60,108 nucleotides of DNA from JBBDXS01 sp040902195 (GCA_040902195.1 JBBDXS010000020.1:1-60108); one strand, 5' to 3'; shown: positions 43,436 to 52,204, numbered from the stretch's first letter. Notes: generated from the letters alone by a model not told the origin. Made by a program: numbers and translations.

Positions 43436-44550
43436 GAGGGCGACGAGGCCTCATCATCTTAGGCGGCATGGCGATTGTCCTGCTGCTCTTCCTCGTCTCC
43501 CTCATCGTGCGCGCCGTCCCACAGCCCATCATCGAGATCAAGGGCGAGACGATCACGACGATCACCATCATTCCGAGTCTGTCCAGCTCGCTCGGCACGC
43601 TCGACATCCGCAACACGCTGATTGCGTCCTGGCTCGTCGTAGGGTTCCTCGTGATTGTGGCATGGTTCTCCGGCCGGAGCCTCAAGATGCAGCCGAGCGG
43701 CTGGCAGAACTTCGTCGAGGCGATCATCGAGGGCATTCGCGGCCTGGTTACGAACACGGCGGGTGAGAAGAACGGCCAGCGCTTCTTCTGGGTCATCGCC
43801 ACATTGCTCATCTTCATCGCCGTGACGAACTGGTTCGCTCTCCTCCCCTTCTTCAACGTCGTGGGAAAAGTTGAGAGCGTAACGCCACACCACTTCCACG
43901 AGGACGCCGTCGTTGTCCGCGATACGGGAGGGATCAACATCGTCCCGATCACGTCAAAGCTAATCGAGATCGACGTCGACGAGACCGCCTGCGCGAGCCT
44001 GGAGGGCGAAGCGCACGATACGTGCGTCGAGGAGGCGCGCGCTACCGGGATCGAGGAGGCGCGGCTGAAGGAGAAGCTGGGCGACAACGAGAAGCTGGCT
44101 ATCATCGCGCCGTATTTCCGCAGTGCCAACACGGACTTGATGTCGACGCTCTCGCTTGCCCTGGTGTCCGCGATCTTCGTCGAGTTCTGGGGCATCACGG
44201 CCATGGGCTTCGTATCCTACAGCGGCAAGTTCTTCAACTTCGGCGCGCTGAGAAAAGGTCCGATGGGCGGGCTCGATTTCTTCGTTGGCATTCTTGAGTT
44301 CATCGCCGAGCTCGTGCGCTTGGTGAGCTTCAGCTTTCGTCTCTTCGGCAACATGCTCGCCGGCGAGATCTTGCTGCTCGTCATGACGTTCTTGCTGCCG
44401 TTCGCGTTCGTCGTCACGGGGATCTTTTACGGACTGGAGATCTTCGTCGGCGTGATCCAGGCGTTCATCTTTGGCATGCTCACGCTCGTCTTCGCGACGA
44501 TGGCCGTCGCCGGCCACGGCGAGGAGCACGCCGAAGAGGGACAACACTAG
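43432..44550 (+). CDS. atpB: ATP synthase subunit a, with a large extra loop
   Basis: The protein has 372 residues, about 100 more than E. coli subunit a (271). The proton-channel Arg is in SFRLFGNMLAGEILLL; the last helices GLEIFVGVIQAFIFGMLTLVF are normal. Between helix FIAVTNWFALLPFFNVVG and SANTDLMSTLSLALVSAIFVEF lies an extra hydrophilic stretch of about 80 residues (146-226) that is acidic and holds a HHFHED cluster and two cysteines (187 and 198). The loop probably faces the outside. Its function is not known. The rest supports an ordinary Fo stator channel. Confidence 0.93.
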   Translation: MRGRRGLIILGGMAIVLLLFLVSLIVRAVPQPIIEIKGETITTITIIPSLSSSLGTLDIRNTLIASWLVVGFLVIVAWFSGRSLKMQPSGWQNFVEAIIEGIRGLVTNTAGEKNGQRFFWVIATLLIFIAVTNWFALLPFFNVVGKVESVTPHHFHEDAVVVRDTGGINIVPITSKLIEIDVDETACASLEGEAHDTCVEEARATGIEEARLKEKLGDNEKLAIIAPYFRSANTDLMSTLSLALVSAIFVEFWGITAMGFVSYSGKFFNFGALRKGPMGGLDFFVGILEFIAELVRLVSFSFRLFGNMLAGEILLLVMTFLLPFAFVVTGIFYGLEIFVGVIQAFIFGMLTLVFATMAVAGHGEEHAEEGQH

Positions 44551-44616
44551 ACAGTCTCGATAGGGAAGACGGGGCGTGTAGCCCCTGGGAGCACCCACAA
44601 GGCGAAGGAGGAATCG

Positions 44617-44886
44617 ATGGACATCGCAATGGTAGCACCGCTCTTGGAGAACGCGATCACCGACGACGGCCTGCGCTACATTGGCGCCGGATTCGCGATG
44701 GGCTTCGGCGCGCTCGGCCCATCTCTCGCGATCGGCTGGCTCACGTCCAAGGCGCTCGAGGCGCTCGGCCGCAACCCGGAAGCGCAACCCGTAATTCAGA
44801 CGAACATGATTCTGGGTATCGCCTTCGCGGAAGCGGTCGCGATTTACGCCCTGGTTGTGGCCGTCATGATCGGCTTCGTCTTCTAA
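44617..44886 (+). CDS. atpE: ATP synthase subunit c
   Basis: The protein has 89 residues with two helices and the polar loop ALGRNPEAQPVI. The ion-carrying acid is Glu72 in GIAFAEAVAIYALVVA. The ES/T pattern of Na+-binding c subunits is missing (AEAVA), so protons are the likely ion. An AAGGAGG precedes the ATG. It forms the rotor ring with subunit a. Confidence 0.95.
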   Translation: MDIAMVAPLLENAITDDGLRYIGAGFAMGFGALGPSLAIGWLTSKALEALGRNPEAQPVIQTNMILGIAFAEAVAIYALVVAVMIGFVF

Positions 44887-44917
44887 CGAACACGCGACGA
44901 CCCGAAAGGGGCAGACC

Positions 44918-45415
44918 ATGGACCAACTAGGTCTCAACGTTCCGCTGCTCATTGTGCAGACGCTGAACTTCTTCGTCATTCTGCTCGTGCTGCGGCTATT
45001 CCTGTACAAGCCTGTGCTCGGCATGCTGGACCGCCGCTCCGAGCGCATCCGTGAAGGACTGGATGCAGCCGAGCGATCGAAGGAGCAGGCGGCATCAGCA
45101 GAGCAGGAGGTCGCTCAGCAGATCGAAGAGGCGCGGCGTCAGGGGCAGGCGCTCATTGCCCAAGCCCAAGACGCGTCCAGCCGTATCCAGGAGGAGGCGC
45201 GCAACCAGGCTCGCCAGGAGGGCGAAACACTCCTCGACCGAGCTCGCAACGAGATCCAGCTCGAGCGCGACCAGGCGATCTCCGAGCTGCGTAAGGAGTT
45301 CGCCGGCCTGACGATCAGCGCGGCGGAAAAAGTGATCAGCCAGTCGCTCGATAAACAGGCGCACAGCAGGCTCATCGAAGAGGTGTTGACGGAGTCCTCG
45401 TTTGGAGAGAACTAG
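44918..45415 (+). CDS. atpF: ATP synthase subunit b
   Basis: The protein has 165 residues. One N-terminal membrane helix (LIVQTLNFFVILLVLRLFLY) is followed by a long alanine/glutamate-rich coiled coil and a C-terminal AEKVISQSLDK segment: the peripheral stalk. It ends directly before atpH. Confidence 0.93.
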   Translation: MDQLGLNVPLLIVQTLNFFVILLVLRLFLYKPVLGMLDRRSERIREGLDAAERSKEQAASAEQEVAQQIEEARRQGQALIAQAQDASSRIQEEARNQARQEGETLLDRARNEIQLERDQAISELRKEFAGLTISAAEKVISQSLDKQAHSRLIEEVLTESSFGEN

Positions 45416-45955
45416 GTGATCACAGACCCGGCTGCGAAGCGCTACGCCCAGGCAGCCTTCGAGCTCGCGCGCGACCGCGGCGAGCTGGACGCCTGGGAGC
45501 GAGACCTCACGTCGCTTCGCGAGGTGCTGGCCTCGCGTGAGGCGCTGGCCTTCGTATCGAGCCGCACGATCCCGCGCGAGGCGAAGGAAGACCTCATCAG
45601 GCGCACCGCCGGCGACCTATCGCCGCTGGTATGGAACCTGGTGCGGCTGCTGAACCAGCGCGGCCGCCTCGAGCTGCTACTGCAGATCGTCGAGCGCTTC
45701 CAGGAGCTGCTGGACGAAGAGCGCGGCATCGAGCACGTCCAGGTCTTGACCGCGGTCGAGATGAGCCCGGACGAACGCGATGCGCTGCGCAAGCGTCTGT
45801 CAGACATGACCGGCAAGCAGGTGGAGATGCAGGCGTTCGTCGAGCCCGAGATCCTCGGTGGACTCGTCGTCCGCGTCGGTGACCGGCTGATCGATGGAAG
45901 CACGAAGAGCAAACTACTCACGCTCAAGCGCCAGCTAGCGGGCCAGACTCGCTAG
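45416..45955 (+). CDS. atpH: ATP synthase subunit delta
   Basis: The protein has 179 residues and links the stalk to F1. It shows PAAKRYAQAAFELARDRGELDAWERDL, LVRLLNQRGRLELLLQIVERFQELLDEERGI and LGGLVVRVGDRLIDGSTKSKLLTLKRQL, all typical. The GTG start directly follows the atpF stop. Confidence 0.93.
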   Translation: MITDPAAKRYAQAAFELARDRGELDAWERDLTSLREVLASREALAFVSSRTIPREAKEDLIRRTAGDLSPLVWNLVRLLNQRGRLELLLQIVERFQELLDEERGIEHVQVLTAVEMSPDERDALRKRLSDMTGKQVEMQAFVEPEILGGLVVRVGDRLIDGSTKSKLLTLKRQLAGQTR

Positions 45956-45971
45956 CGACGGGGGTAACGAG

Positions 45972-47510
45972 ATGGCAGTACGACCGGAAGAGATCACATC
46001 CATTCTGCGCGAGCAGATCGAGAAGTTCGGCGCGGAAGCGACGGCGACGAACGTCGGCGTCGTTGTCGAAGCCGGCGACGGCATCGCGCGCGTCCACGGG
46101 CTCTCGAACGCTATGGCCAGCGAGCTCGTCGAGTTCCCGAGCGGCGTCAGCGGCCTCGTCTTCAACCTCGAGGAAGAGAGCGTCGGCGTGATGGTGCTCG
46201 GCGACTATAGCGGCATCAAGGAAGGCGACGAGGTGCGCTCGACTGGCCGCGTCGCCCAGGTGCCGGTCGGCGAAGCGCTCATCGGCCGCGTCGTCGACCC
46301 GCTCGGCAACCCGCTCGACGGCAAAGGGCCAATCAACTCGACGAAGACGCGTCCTATCGAACGCATCGCTCCCGACGTCACGCAGCGCAGCAGCGTCAAC
46401 ATCCCCGTGCAGACGGGCATCAAGGCGATCGACGCGATGACGGCGATCGGCCGCGGGCAGCGCCAGCTCATCATCGGTGACCGCTCGACAGGCAAGAGCG
46501 TGATCGCCCTCGACACGATCCTCAACCAGAAGGGCGGCGACCTGATCTGCATCTACGTCGCCATCGGCCAGAAGAACGCAAAGGTCGCGCAGGTCATCGG
46601 CGTGCTCGAGGAGCACGGCGCCATGGAGCACACGATCATTGTGTCCGCTTCCGCCGCCGATGCCGCAGCGCTGCAGTTCATCGCACCGTTCGCCGGCTGC
46701 GCCATGGGCGAGGAATTCATGGAGCAGGGCAAGGACGCGCTCATCATCTACGACGACCTCTCGAAGCACTCCTGGGCCTATCGACAGGTCTCCCTCCTCC
46801 TGCGCCGCCCTCCCGGCCGCGAGGCCTATCCGGGCGACGTCTTCTACCTGCACAGCCGCCTGCTCGAGCGCGCAGCGAAGCTCTCGGAGGAGCGCGGCGG
46901 CGGTTCGCTGACAGCGCTCCCGATCGTGGAGACGCAGGCGAACGACATCTCCGCCTACATCCCGACAAACGTCATCTCGATTACCGACGGGCAGATCTTC
47001 CTGGAGTCCGAGCTCTTCTTCGCAGGCATCCGGCCCGCGATGAACGCCGGCATTTCGGTCTCTCGTGTCGGCGGCGACGCCCAGCGTAAGGCGATGCGTC
47101 AGGTGGTGCGACAGCTCCGCCTCGACATGGCGCAGTTCCGCGAGCTACAGGCCTTCGCGCAGTTCGGCACGTCGGAGCTCGATCCGGCGACGCGCCAGCA
47201 GCTCGAGCGAGGCCGTCGCCTACAGGAGGTGCTCAAGCAGCTCCAGTATCAGCCCGTGCCGCTCGATAAGCAGGTCGCGATCATCTACGCCGGTACGCGC
47301 GGCCTCCTGGACGACGTGGTTGTCGAGCGCGTCTCGGAGTTCGAGCGCGCGCTCTACCTTTACCTCGACGCCACGCACCCCGACATCGGCAAGGAGATCA
47401 AGGAGAAGTACGAGCTGTCGCCGGAGCTGGAGCAGAAGCTCGAGGCCGCCATCCGCGAGTTCAAATCAACGACGAACTACACGGAAGCCGCAACGGAGGC
47501 CGCAGGCTAG
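45972..47510 (+). CDS. atpA: ATP synthase subunit alpha
   Basis: The protein has 512 residues and is the non-catalytic nucleotide-binding subunit. The P-loop reads GDRSTGKS rather than the common GDRQTGKT. VGEALIGRVVDPLGNPLDG, IYDDLSKHSWAYRQVSLLLRRPPGREAYPGD and GGSLTALPIVETQANDISAYIPTNVISITDGQIFLE are all conserved. The ATG has GGGG upstream. Confidence 0.97.
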   Translation: MAVRPEEITSILREQIEKFGAEATATNVGVVVEAGDGIARVHGLSNAMASELVEFPSGVSGLVFNLEEESVGVMVLGDYSGIKEGDEVRSTGRVAQVPVGEALIGRVVDPLGNPLDGKGPINSTKTRPIERIAPDVTQRSSVNIPVQTGIKAIDAMTAIGRGQRQLIIGDRSTGKSVIALDTILNQKGGDLICIYVAIGQKNAKVAQVIGVLEEHGAMEHTIIVSASAADAAALQFIAPFAGCAMGEEFMEQGKDALIIYDDLSKHSWAYRQVSLLLRRPPGREAYPGDVFYLHSRLLERAAKLSEERGGGSLTALPIVETQANDISAYIPTNVISITDGQIFLESELFFAGIRPAMNAGISVSRVGGDAQRKAMRQVVRQLRLDMAQFRELQAFAQFGTSELDPATRQQLERGRRLQEVLKQLQYQPVPLDKQVAIIYAGTRGLLDDVVVERVSEFERALYLYLDATHPDIGKEIKEKYELSPELEQKLEAAIREFKSTTNYTEAATEAAG

Positions 47511-47515
47511 CAACG

Positions 47516-48382
47516 ATGGCCACTCTTAGAGAAGTCCGGCGCCGCATCCGCTCTGTCGAGAGCACCGCCAAGATTACCAAGGCGATGGAGCTTGTCGCCG
47601 CGTCCAAGATGCGGCGCGCGCAGGAGCGTGCTCTGGCCGGGCGCCCCTATGCGGAGCGCCTCAACTGGGTCCTCGCCGACCTCGCCGAGACGATCGGTCA
47701 GGAAGACGCCGAGACGCTCCACCCGCTGCTGCGCCCGCGCGAAGTGCGCTCGGTCGGCATCGTGCTGATCACGCCCAGCCGCGGACTGTGCGGCGGCCTG
47801 CCCACGGCGCTCAACCGCCGCGCGAGCGCCGTCGCGATTGAGGCCGGCTTGCCGGTGAAGATCATCGCCGTGGGACGCAAGGGACGCGACTTCTTCCGTC
47901 GCTCCAACGTACCGATACGCGCCGAGTTCACCGAGCTGGGCGACTACCCCGAGTACGTAGAAGTGCTCCCCATCGCTCGCGTCGTCATTGAGGACTACCT
48001 GGCCGGCGACTTCGACCGGGCGTTCGTCGTCTATCCCTACTTCGTGAACACGATGACGCAGGAGCCGCGTGTGCTGCAGATCCTGCCCATCCAGCCACCG
48101 CAAGAGCAGGCGACGACGATGGTCGACTACATCTACGAGCCGGGCCGCGAGGCCTTGCTGGCCGAGCTTCTGCCCCGCTACGTGGAGATGCAGATCTACG
48201 AGGCCGTGCTCGAGGGCATCGCGAGCGAGCAGTCGGCCCGCATGGTCGCTATGCGCAACGCGACGGACGCGGCCGGGGACATGATCGAAGAGCTGAAGCT
48301 CGTTCGCAACAAGGCGCGTCAGGAACAGATCACCAAGGAGCTGCTCGACATCGTCGGCGCCGTCGAGGGCATGGCTTCCTAG
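47516..48382 (+). CDS. atpG: ATP synthase subunit gamma
   Basis: The protein has 288 residues and is the central rotor shaft. N-terminal MATLREVRRRIRSVESTAKITKAMELVAASKMRRAQ and C-terminal ERSARMVAMRNATDAAGDMI-like sequence (EQSARMVAMRNATDAAGDMI) are the paired coiled coil. A middle Rossmann-like region has LITPSRGLCGGLPTALNRR. Confidence 0.95.
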   Translation: MATLREVRRRIRSVESTAKITKAMELVAASKMRRAQERALAGRPYAERLNWVLADLAETIGQEDAETLHPLLRPREVRSVGIVLITPSRGLCGGLPTALNRRASAVAIEAGLPVKIIAVGRKGRDFFRRSNVPIRAEFTELGDYPEYVEVLPIARVVIEDYLAGDFDRAFVVYPYFVNTMTQEPRVLQILPIQPPQEQATTMVDYIYEPGREALLAELLPRYVEMQIYEAVLEGIASEQSARMVAMRNATDAAGDMIEELKLVRNKARQEQITKELLDIVGAVEGMAS

Positions 48383-48391
48383 GAGGCAACT

Positions 48392-49795
48392 ATGGCCGAA
48401 GGTACAGTCACACAAGTCATCGGTACCGTTGTAGACGTGGAGTTCCCGCCCGACGCGCTCCCCGGTATCCACAACGCTATCGAGATCGAGATGGACAGTG
48501 GCAAGCTCATCGCGGAGGTCGAACAACACCTCGGCAACAACTGGGTGCGTTGCCTCGCGATGGACACGACCGACGGTATGCGCCGCGGCGCGAAGGCTGT
48601 CGACACAGGCCGCGCCATCGCCGTACCGACGGGCAACGGCACGCTCGGACGGCTGTTCAACGTCCTCGGCGAACCGCTCGACGGCCTGGGCGAGGTGCCC
48701 GGCGATCTCCAGCCGATCCACCGGCTGCCCCCGACCCTGGAGGAGCAGGAGACGAAGGTCCAGGTCCTGGAGACCGGCCTGAAGGTCATCGACCTGATCG
48801 CTCCGTTCACCCGGGGCGGAAAGATCGGCGCGTACGGCGGCGCCGGCGTTGGTAAGACGGTAATCATCAAGGAGCTGATCAACAACATCGCCACGCAGCA
48901 CGGAGGCGTGTCCGTCTTCGCGGGCGTGGGCGAGCGCTCTCGCGAGGGCAACGACCTCTGGCACGAGATGCGCGAGTCCGGCGTCATCGCGAAGACGGTG
49001 CTCGTGTTCGGCCAGATGAACGAGCCGCCCGGCGTGCGCCTGCGCGTCGGCCTCACCGCGCTCACCATGGCCGAGTACTTCCGCGACATCGCGGGCCAGG
49101 ACGTCTTGCTCTTCATCGACAACGTCTACCGCTACACGCTCGCGGGGATGGAAGTCTCGGCGCTGCTGGGACGCATGCCTTCCGCGGTCGGTTACCAGCC
49201 GACGCTCGCGACGGAAGTCGGCGAGCTCGAGGAGCGCATCACGACGAGCAAGAAGGGCTCGATCACGTCCTTCCAGGCCGTGTTCGTGCCCGCCGACGAC
49301 TACACCGACCCGGGCGTCTCGACGACGTTCGGCCACCTCGACGCGCTCATAACGCTCGAGCGCTCGATCTTCGAGCAGGGCCTCTTCCCCGCGATGGACC
49401 CGCTGTCGTCGTTCTCCCGCGTGCTCGATCCGCTCATCGTCGGCGAGGAGCACTACGCCGTCGCGCGAGAAGTCCAGCGCGTGCTCCAGCGCTACAAGGA
49501 CCTCCAGGACATCATCGCCATCCTCGGCGTCGAGGAGCTGTCGGACGAAGACAAGCAGGTCGTGGCGCGCGCGCGACGCCTGCAGCGCTTCCTCACACAG
49601 CCCATGTTCGTCGCCGAGGTGTTTACCGGCCTCGCGGGCAAGTACGTGCCCATTCGCGAGACCGTGCGCGGCTGCAAAGAGATCCTCGACGGAAAGCACG
49701 ACGCGCTGACCGAACAGGCCTTCTACATGGTCGGCACGATCGACGAGGCCGTCGAGAAAGCGGAGCACATGGCCAAGGAGGGCGCGCAGGCGTAA
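48392..49795 (+). CDS. atpD: ATP synthase subunit beta
   Basis: The protein has 467 residues and carries the catalytic sites. Walker A GGAGVGKT, catalytic GERSREGNDL, and ALLGRMPSAVGYQPTLATEVGELEERI are intact. The Walker B region reads LLFIDNVYRYTLAGMEVSALL; the usual text is DNIFRFTQAGSEVSALL, so several normally fixed residues differ. Activity should be kept, as the Asp and the P-loop are present. Confidence 0.97.
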   Translation: MAEGTVTQVIGTVVDVEFPPDALPGIHNAIEIEMDSGKLIAEVEQHLGNNWVRCLAMDTTDGMRRGAKAVDTGRAIAVPTGNGTLGRLFNVLGEPLDGLGEVPGDLQPIHRLPPTLEEQETKVQVLETGLKVIDLIAPFTRGGKIGAYGGAGVGKTVIIKELINNIATQHGGVSVFAGVGERSREGNDLWHEMRESGVIAKTVLVFGQMNEPPGVRLRVGLTALTMAEYFRDIAGQDVLLFIDNVYRYTLAGMEVSALLGRMPSAVGYQPTLATEVGELEERITTSKKGSITSFQAVFVPADDYTDPGVSTTFGHLDALITLERSIFEQGLFPAMDPLSSFSRVLDPLIVGEEHYAVAREVQRVLQRYKDLQDIIAILGVEELSDEDKQVVARARRLQRFLTQPMFVAEVFTGLAGKYVPIRETVRGCKEILDGKHDALTEQAFYMVGTIDEAVEKAEHMAKEGAQA

Positions 49796-49799
49796 CGGC

Positions 49800-50237
49800 A
49801 TGCCTCTAAACGTCGAGATCGTCACTGCGGAACGCATCGTCTACGCCCAGGAGGGCGTCGATGAGGTTGTTGCGCCAGGCACGGAGGGCGAGTTCGCAGT
49901 CCTGCCCCAGCACGCCGCCTTCATCACAACGCTCGTCCCCGGCGAGCTGCGCATTATCCATGGCGGCGCGGAAGAGGTGATGGCGATCACCGGCGGCTTC
50001 TGCGAGGTGCGCAACGACCGCGTCGTGATCCTCGCCGACGCCGCGGAGCGCGTCGAGGAGATCGACATCGAACGCGCCCAGGAAGCGCGCCGCCGCGCCG
50101 AGGAAACGCTACGCGAGCGCGAGAGCCTCGCGGACCTGGCGCAAACCCAGGCGTCGCTCATGCGCGCGATGGCGCGCCTGCGCATCGCGGAGAAGCGCGG
50201 ACGTCGCGGGCGTCCCGGCCCGCCGCGGCCGGGCTAG
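49800..50237 (+). CDS. atpC: ATP synthase subunit epsilon
   Basis: The protein has 145 residues. An N-terminal beta-sandwich (LNVEIVTAERIVYAQEGVDEVVAPGTEGEFAVLPQHAAF) is followed by a helical hairpin and a basic tail rich in Arg, Gly and Pro (RGRRGRPGPPRPG). It regulates F1 and joins the rotor. It is the last atp gene; the next unit has its own promoter 3 bases later. Confidence 0.92.
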   Translation: MPLNVEIVTAERIVYAQEGVDEVVAPGTEGEFAVLPQHAAFITTLVPGELRIIHGGAEEVMAITGGFCEVRNDRVVILADAAERVEEIDIERAQEARRRAEETLRERESLADLAQTQASLMRAMARLRIAEKRGRRGRPGPPRPG

Positions 50238-50240
50238 CGT

Positions 50241-50269
50241 TTGACAACGATCGATACCCCCAGTAGCAT
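50241..50269 (+). promoter_or_regulatory. promoter of the ytxH-like/c-di-AMP receptor unit
   Basis: TTGACA (50241-50246), a 17-base spacer and TAGCAT (50264-50269) lie just past the atpC stop and about 50 bases before the small gene at 50321. Confidence 0.7.
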
Positions 50270-50320
50270 CGACCTGTAACTCCCTACGACAGGACCCCGA
50301 GGACACAGGGAGGTGACATC

Positions 50321-50413
50321 ATGAGTCTCCGCTTCATTCTCGGCTTTATCATCGGCGTCGTGGTCGGCGCATCGATCGCGCTCGTGCTCGCTCCGCAGAG
50401 CGGCGAAGCGTAG
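50321..50413 (+). CDS. 30-residue YtxH-like membrane microprotein
   Basis: The protein has 30 residues: a single helix (LRFILGFIIGVVVGASIALV) with a glycine-zipper pattern, then LAPQSGEA, which matches the LxAPxSG end of YtxH domains. GGGAGG precedes the ATG and the promoter at 50241 drives it, so it is very likely expressed. The next gene begins 3 bases later. Its role is unknown; YtxH-like proteins are small membrane-associated stress proteins. Confidence 0.65.
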   Translation: MSLRFILGFIIGVVVGASIALVLAPQSGEA

Positions 50414-50416
50414 CCC

Positions 50417-50773
50417 GTGGCCCCCGAACCCCCCAAGAGCCCGCTCAAGCTCGTCATCATCATCGCCGCCGACAGCGACGCCGACCGGCTGATGAAGGAG
50501 CTCATCGAACGCGGCCACCCCGCGACGAAGATCAGCAGCACCGGCGGCTTTCTCCATCGCGGCAACGCGACGATCCTGTCCGGCGTAGAGGAAGGTGAGG
50601 TCGAGGACGTCCTCGCTCTCGTGCGCGAGCAGTGTCACGCGCGCAGCGAGTACGTCCCCGTGCAAACGCTCCCCTTCTTTGGAGAGGGGAGCACGCTTTC
50701 GGAGCCGGTGGAAGTACGAGTGGGCGGCGCTATTGTTTTCGTCGTGAACGTCGAACGGTTCGAGAAGACGTAG
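50417..50773 (+). CDS. PII-like cyclic di-AMP receptor (PstA/DarA family)
   Basis: The protein has 118 residues. The fold signature is clear: KLVIIIAADSDADRLMKELIERGHPATKISSTGGFLHRGNATILSGVEEGEVEDVLALVREQC, then the C-terminal EVRVGGAIVFVVNVERF. Known PstA/DarA proteins are trimers that bind c-di-AMP through the STGGFL-x2-GN region, which is intact. It starts with GTG, 3 bases after the microprotein. Its last 44 bases overlap the convergent HD-GYP gene. Confidence 0.85.
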   Translation: MAPEPPKSPLKLVIIIAADSDADRLMKELIERGHPATKISSTGGFLHRGNATILSGVEEGEVEDVLALVREQCHARSEYVPVQTLPFFGEGSTLSEPVEVRVGGAIVFVVNVERFEKT

Positions 50774-52133
50774 CCTCAGCCCGCTTCCCGATCGAGTGCG
50801 TAAAGAACGTCTGCACCAGCTTCGGGTCGTGCTGCGTGCCAGCGCCGCCGAGCAGCACCTGAAGCGCGTCGTCGTGTAAAAGCGCCTTCCGATACGGGCG
50901 GTGCGACGTAAGCGCGACATACGTGTCCGCGATCGCGAGCAGCCGCGCCTCCCGCGGGACCGAAGCGTTTTCCTGCATCTCGGGGTAGCCGCGCCCGTCC
51001 GGCCGTTCGTGGTGCGCCCCAACCCACTGCGCGATCTCCTCAACCCCCGGTAGCCCTTCGAGCGTCTGCTGAGAGTAAGCCGGATGCTTGCGCATCGCCT
51101 CCATCTCGGTGAGCGACAGAATGTCGGGCTTCGCGATGACGCGCGCGGGCACGCCCAGCAGACCCACGTCGTGCAGCAGTCCAGCGATGCGCAGTAGCTC
51201 GCGACGCTCCTCCGGCATCCCCAGCGCCTCCGCCAGCTCGACGGCGACCTCCGCCGTCCGCACGCTGTGCGCGTCCGTGTGCTCGCCCTTCGCGTCGGCC
51301 AGGGCGGCGAACACCGTAGCGAAAGTGCCGAGGTCCGAAGGTGAACGCTGCGCCGGATCGTCCGGACAGTGGTGCGATAGCTCGGCTGGCTCCTCGCAGC
51401 TATGCAGTCCGAGCCAGAACTCGTCGGAGCGCACGAGCTCGCGCGCCGCGACGCAGAGCGCCGGATCGATCGCGTTGCCGGCGTAGTCGACGAGACCGGC
51501 GATCATATTGCGTCGCGCGGCCAGCGTGTTCTGCTCCGCAGAGATCATCGACTCGATCAGGTCCGCAGCGCCGACGACGCGCCCCGTGAGCGGGATCGAC
51601 CTACCCTTCTGCGCCTGTGGGTAGCCTTTGCCGTCCCAGCGCTCGTGGTGCGCCGCGATCGCCTGCTGCACCGAGGCGTCGAAGCCCAGCGACTTCGCGA
51701 TCTTCACGCCCTCAGCGAGGTGCGCGCGCATCGCTTCGACGACGGCGCCGACGTTAAACGGCGCGATCTCGAGCGCGCGTTGCTGCGGCGACTGGCCCGG
51801 GTTGGCGGCGAACAGCACCTCCTCGCCGATGTTCAGCAGCCGGCAGATCTCAGACGTAGCGGGCGCCGCCCCGGCGTCGTGCAGGAGCGCAGCGTAGTAG
51901 ACCGCGCGGCGCTCCTTCTCCGTTGCGCCCGAGGCGTCGACCAGGTTCGAAGCGATGTAGCAAACGCGGGCCGCGTGGCCGGCCTGGCGGCCTTCCGCCA
52001 GGTCCAGCGCCTGCGAGAACGCGGCCGCCAGCTCTGCCCTCGAGGGCAGCGGGACTGGCGACGGGCGGGCTTCCTCCTTGGGAGGACGCCCGCCTGTAGC
52101 CGACGGCGAGGCATTCGAACGGTTCCTAGCCAA
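50730..52133 (-). CDS. protein with two HD/HD-GYP domains (putative c-di-GMP phosphodiesterase)
   Basis: The protein has 467 residues. Two HD-type domains follow a basic tail. The first (about 45-215) has ALLHDAGAAP and AHHERWDGKGYP; the second (about 285-440) has AGLLHDVGLLG, MRKHPAYSQQTLEGL and AHHERPDGRGYP, the complete HD-GYP motif, so at least the second is probably active on c-di-GMP. The TTG start at 52133 has GGGGAG upstream. Its first 25 codons contain a REP-like palindrome (52064-52094), so that N-terminus may be recent. It overlaps the c-di-AMP receptor at the 3' end. Confidence 0.85.
   Translation of the reverse strand: MARNRSNASPSATGGRPPKEEARPSPVPLPSRAELAAAFSQALDLAEGRQAGHAARVCYIASNLVDASGATEKERRAVYYAALLHDAGAAPATSEICRLLNIGEEVLFAANPGQSPQQRALEIAPFNVGAVVEAMRAHLAEGVKIAKSLGFDASVQQAIAAHHERWDGKGYPQAQKGRSIPLTGRVVGAADLIESMISAEQNTLAARRNMIAGLVDYAGNAIDPALCVAARELVRSDEFWLGLHSCEEPAELSHHCPDDPAQRSPSDLGTFATVFAALADAKGEHTDAHSVRTAEVAVELAEALGMPEERRELLRIAGLLHDVGLLGVPARVIAKPDILSLTEMEAMRKHPAYSQQTLEGLPGVEEIAQWVGAHHERPDGRGYPEMQENASVPREARLLAIADTYVALTSHRPYRKALLHDDALQVLLGGAGTQHDPKLVQTFFTHSIGKRAEATSSRTVRRSRRKQ
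52064..52094. repeat. REP-like palindrome inside the HD-GYP gene
   Basis: GGCGGGC (52064-52070) pairs with GCCCGCC (52088-52094), with an inner TCCTCC/GGAGGA pairing. The stem has 7 plus 6 bp. In frame it codes for GRPPKEEARP near the N-terminus. Confidence 0.55.
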
Positions 52134-52204
52134 CTGTCTCCCCTGACGTGGTATGCACTGGAGAAGTATCGGCTTGGAACCGTCCGGAACGTACCCTAGA
52201 TACC

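Noticed and set aside
47507..49837. 776-codon open frame on the minus strand opposite atpG and atpD
   Set aside because: It spans two certain genes and shows only antisense-type composition (Asp/His/Val/Leu/Arg).
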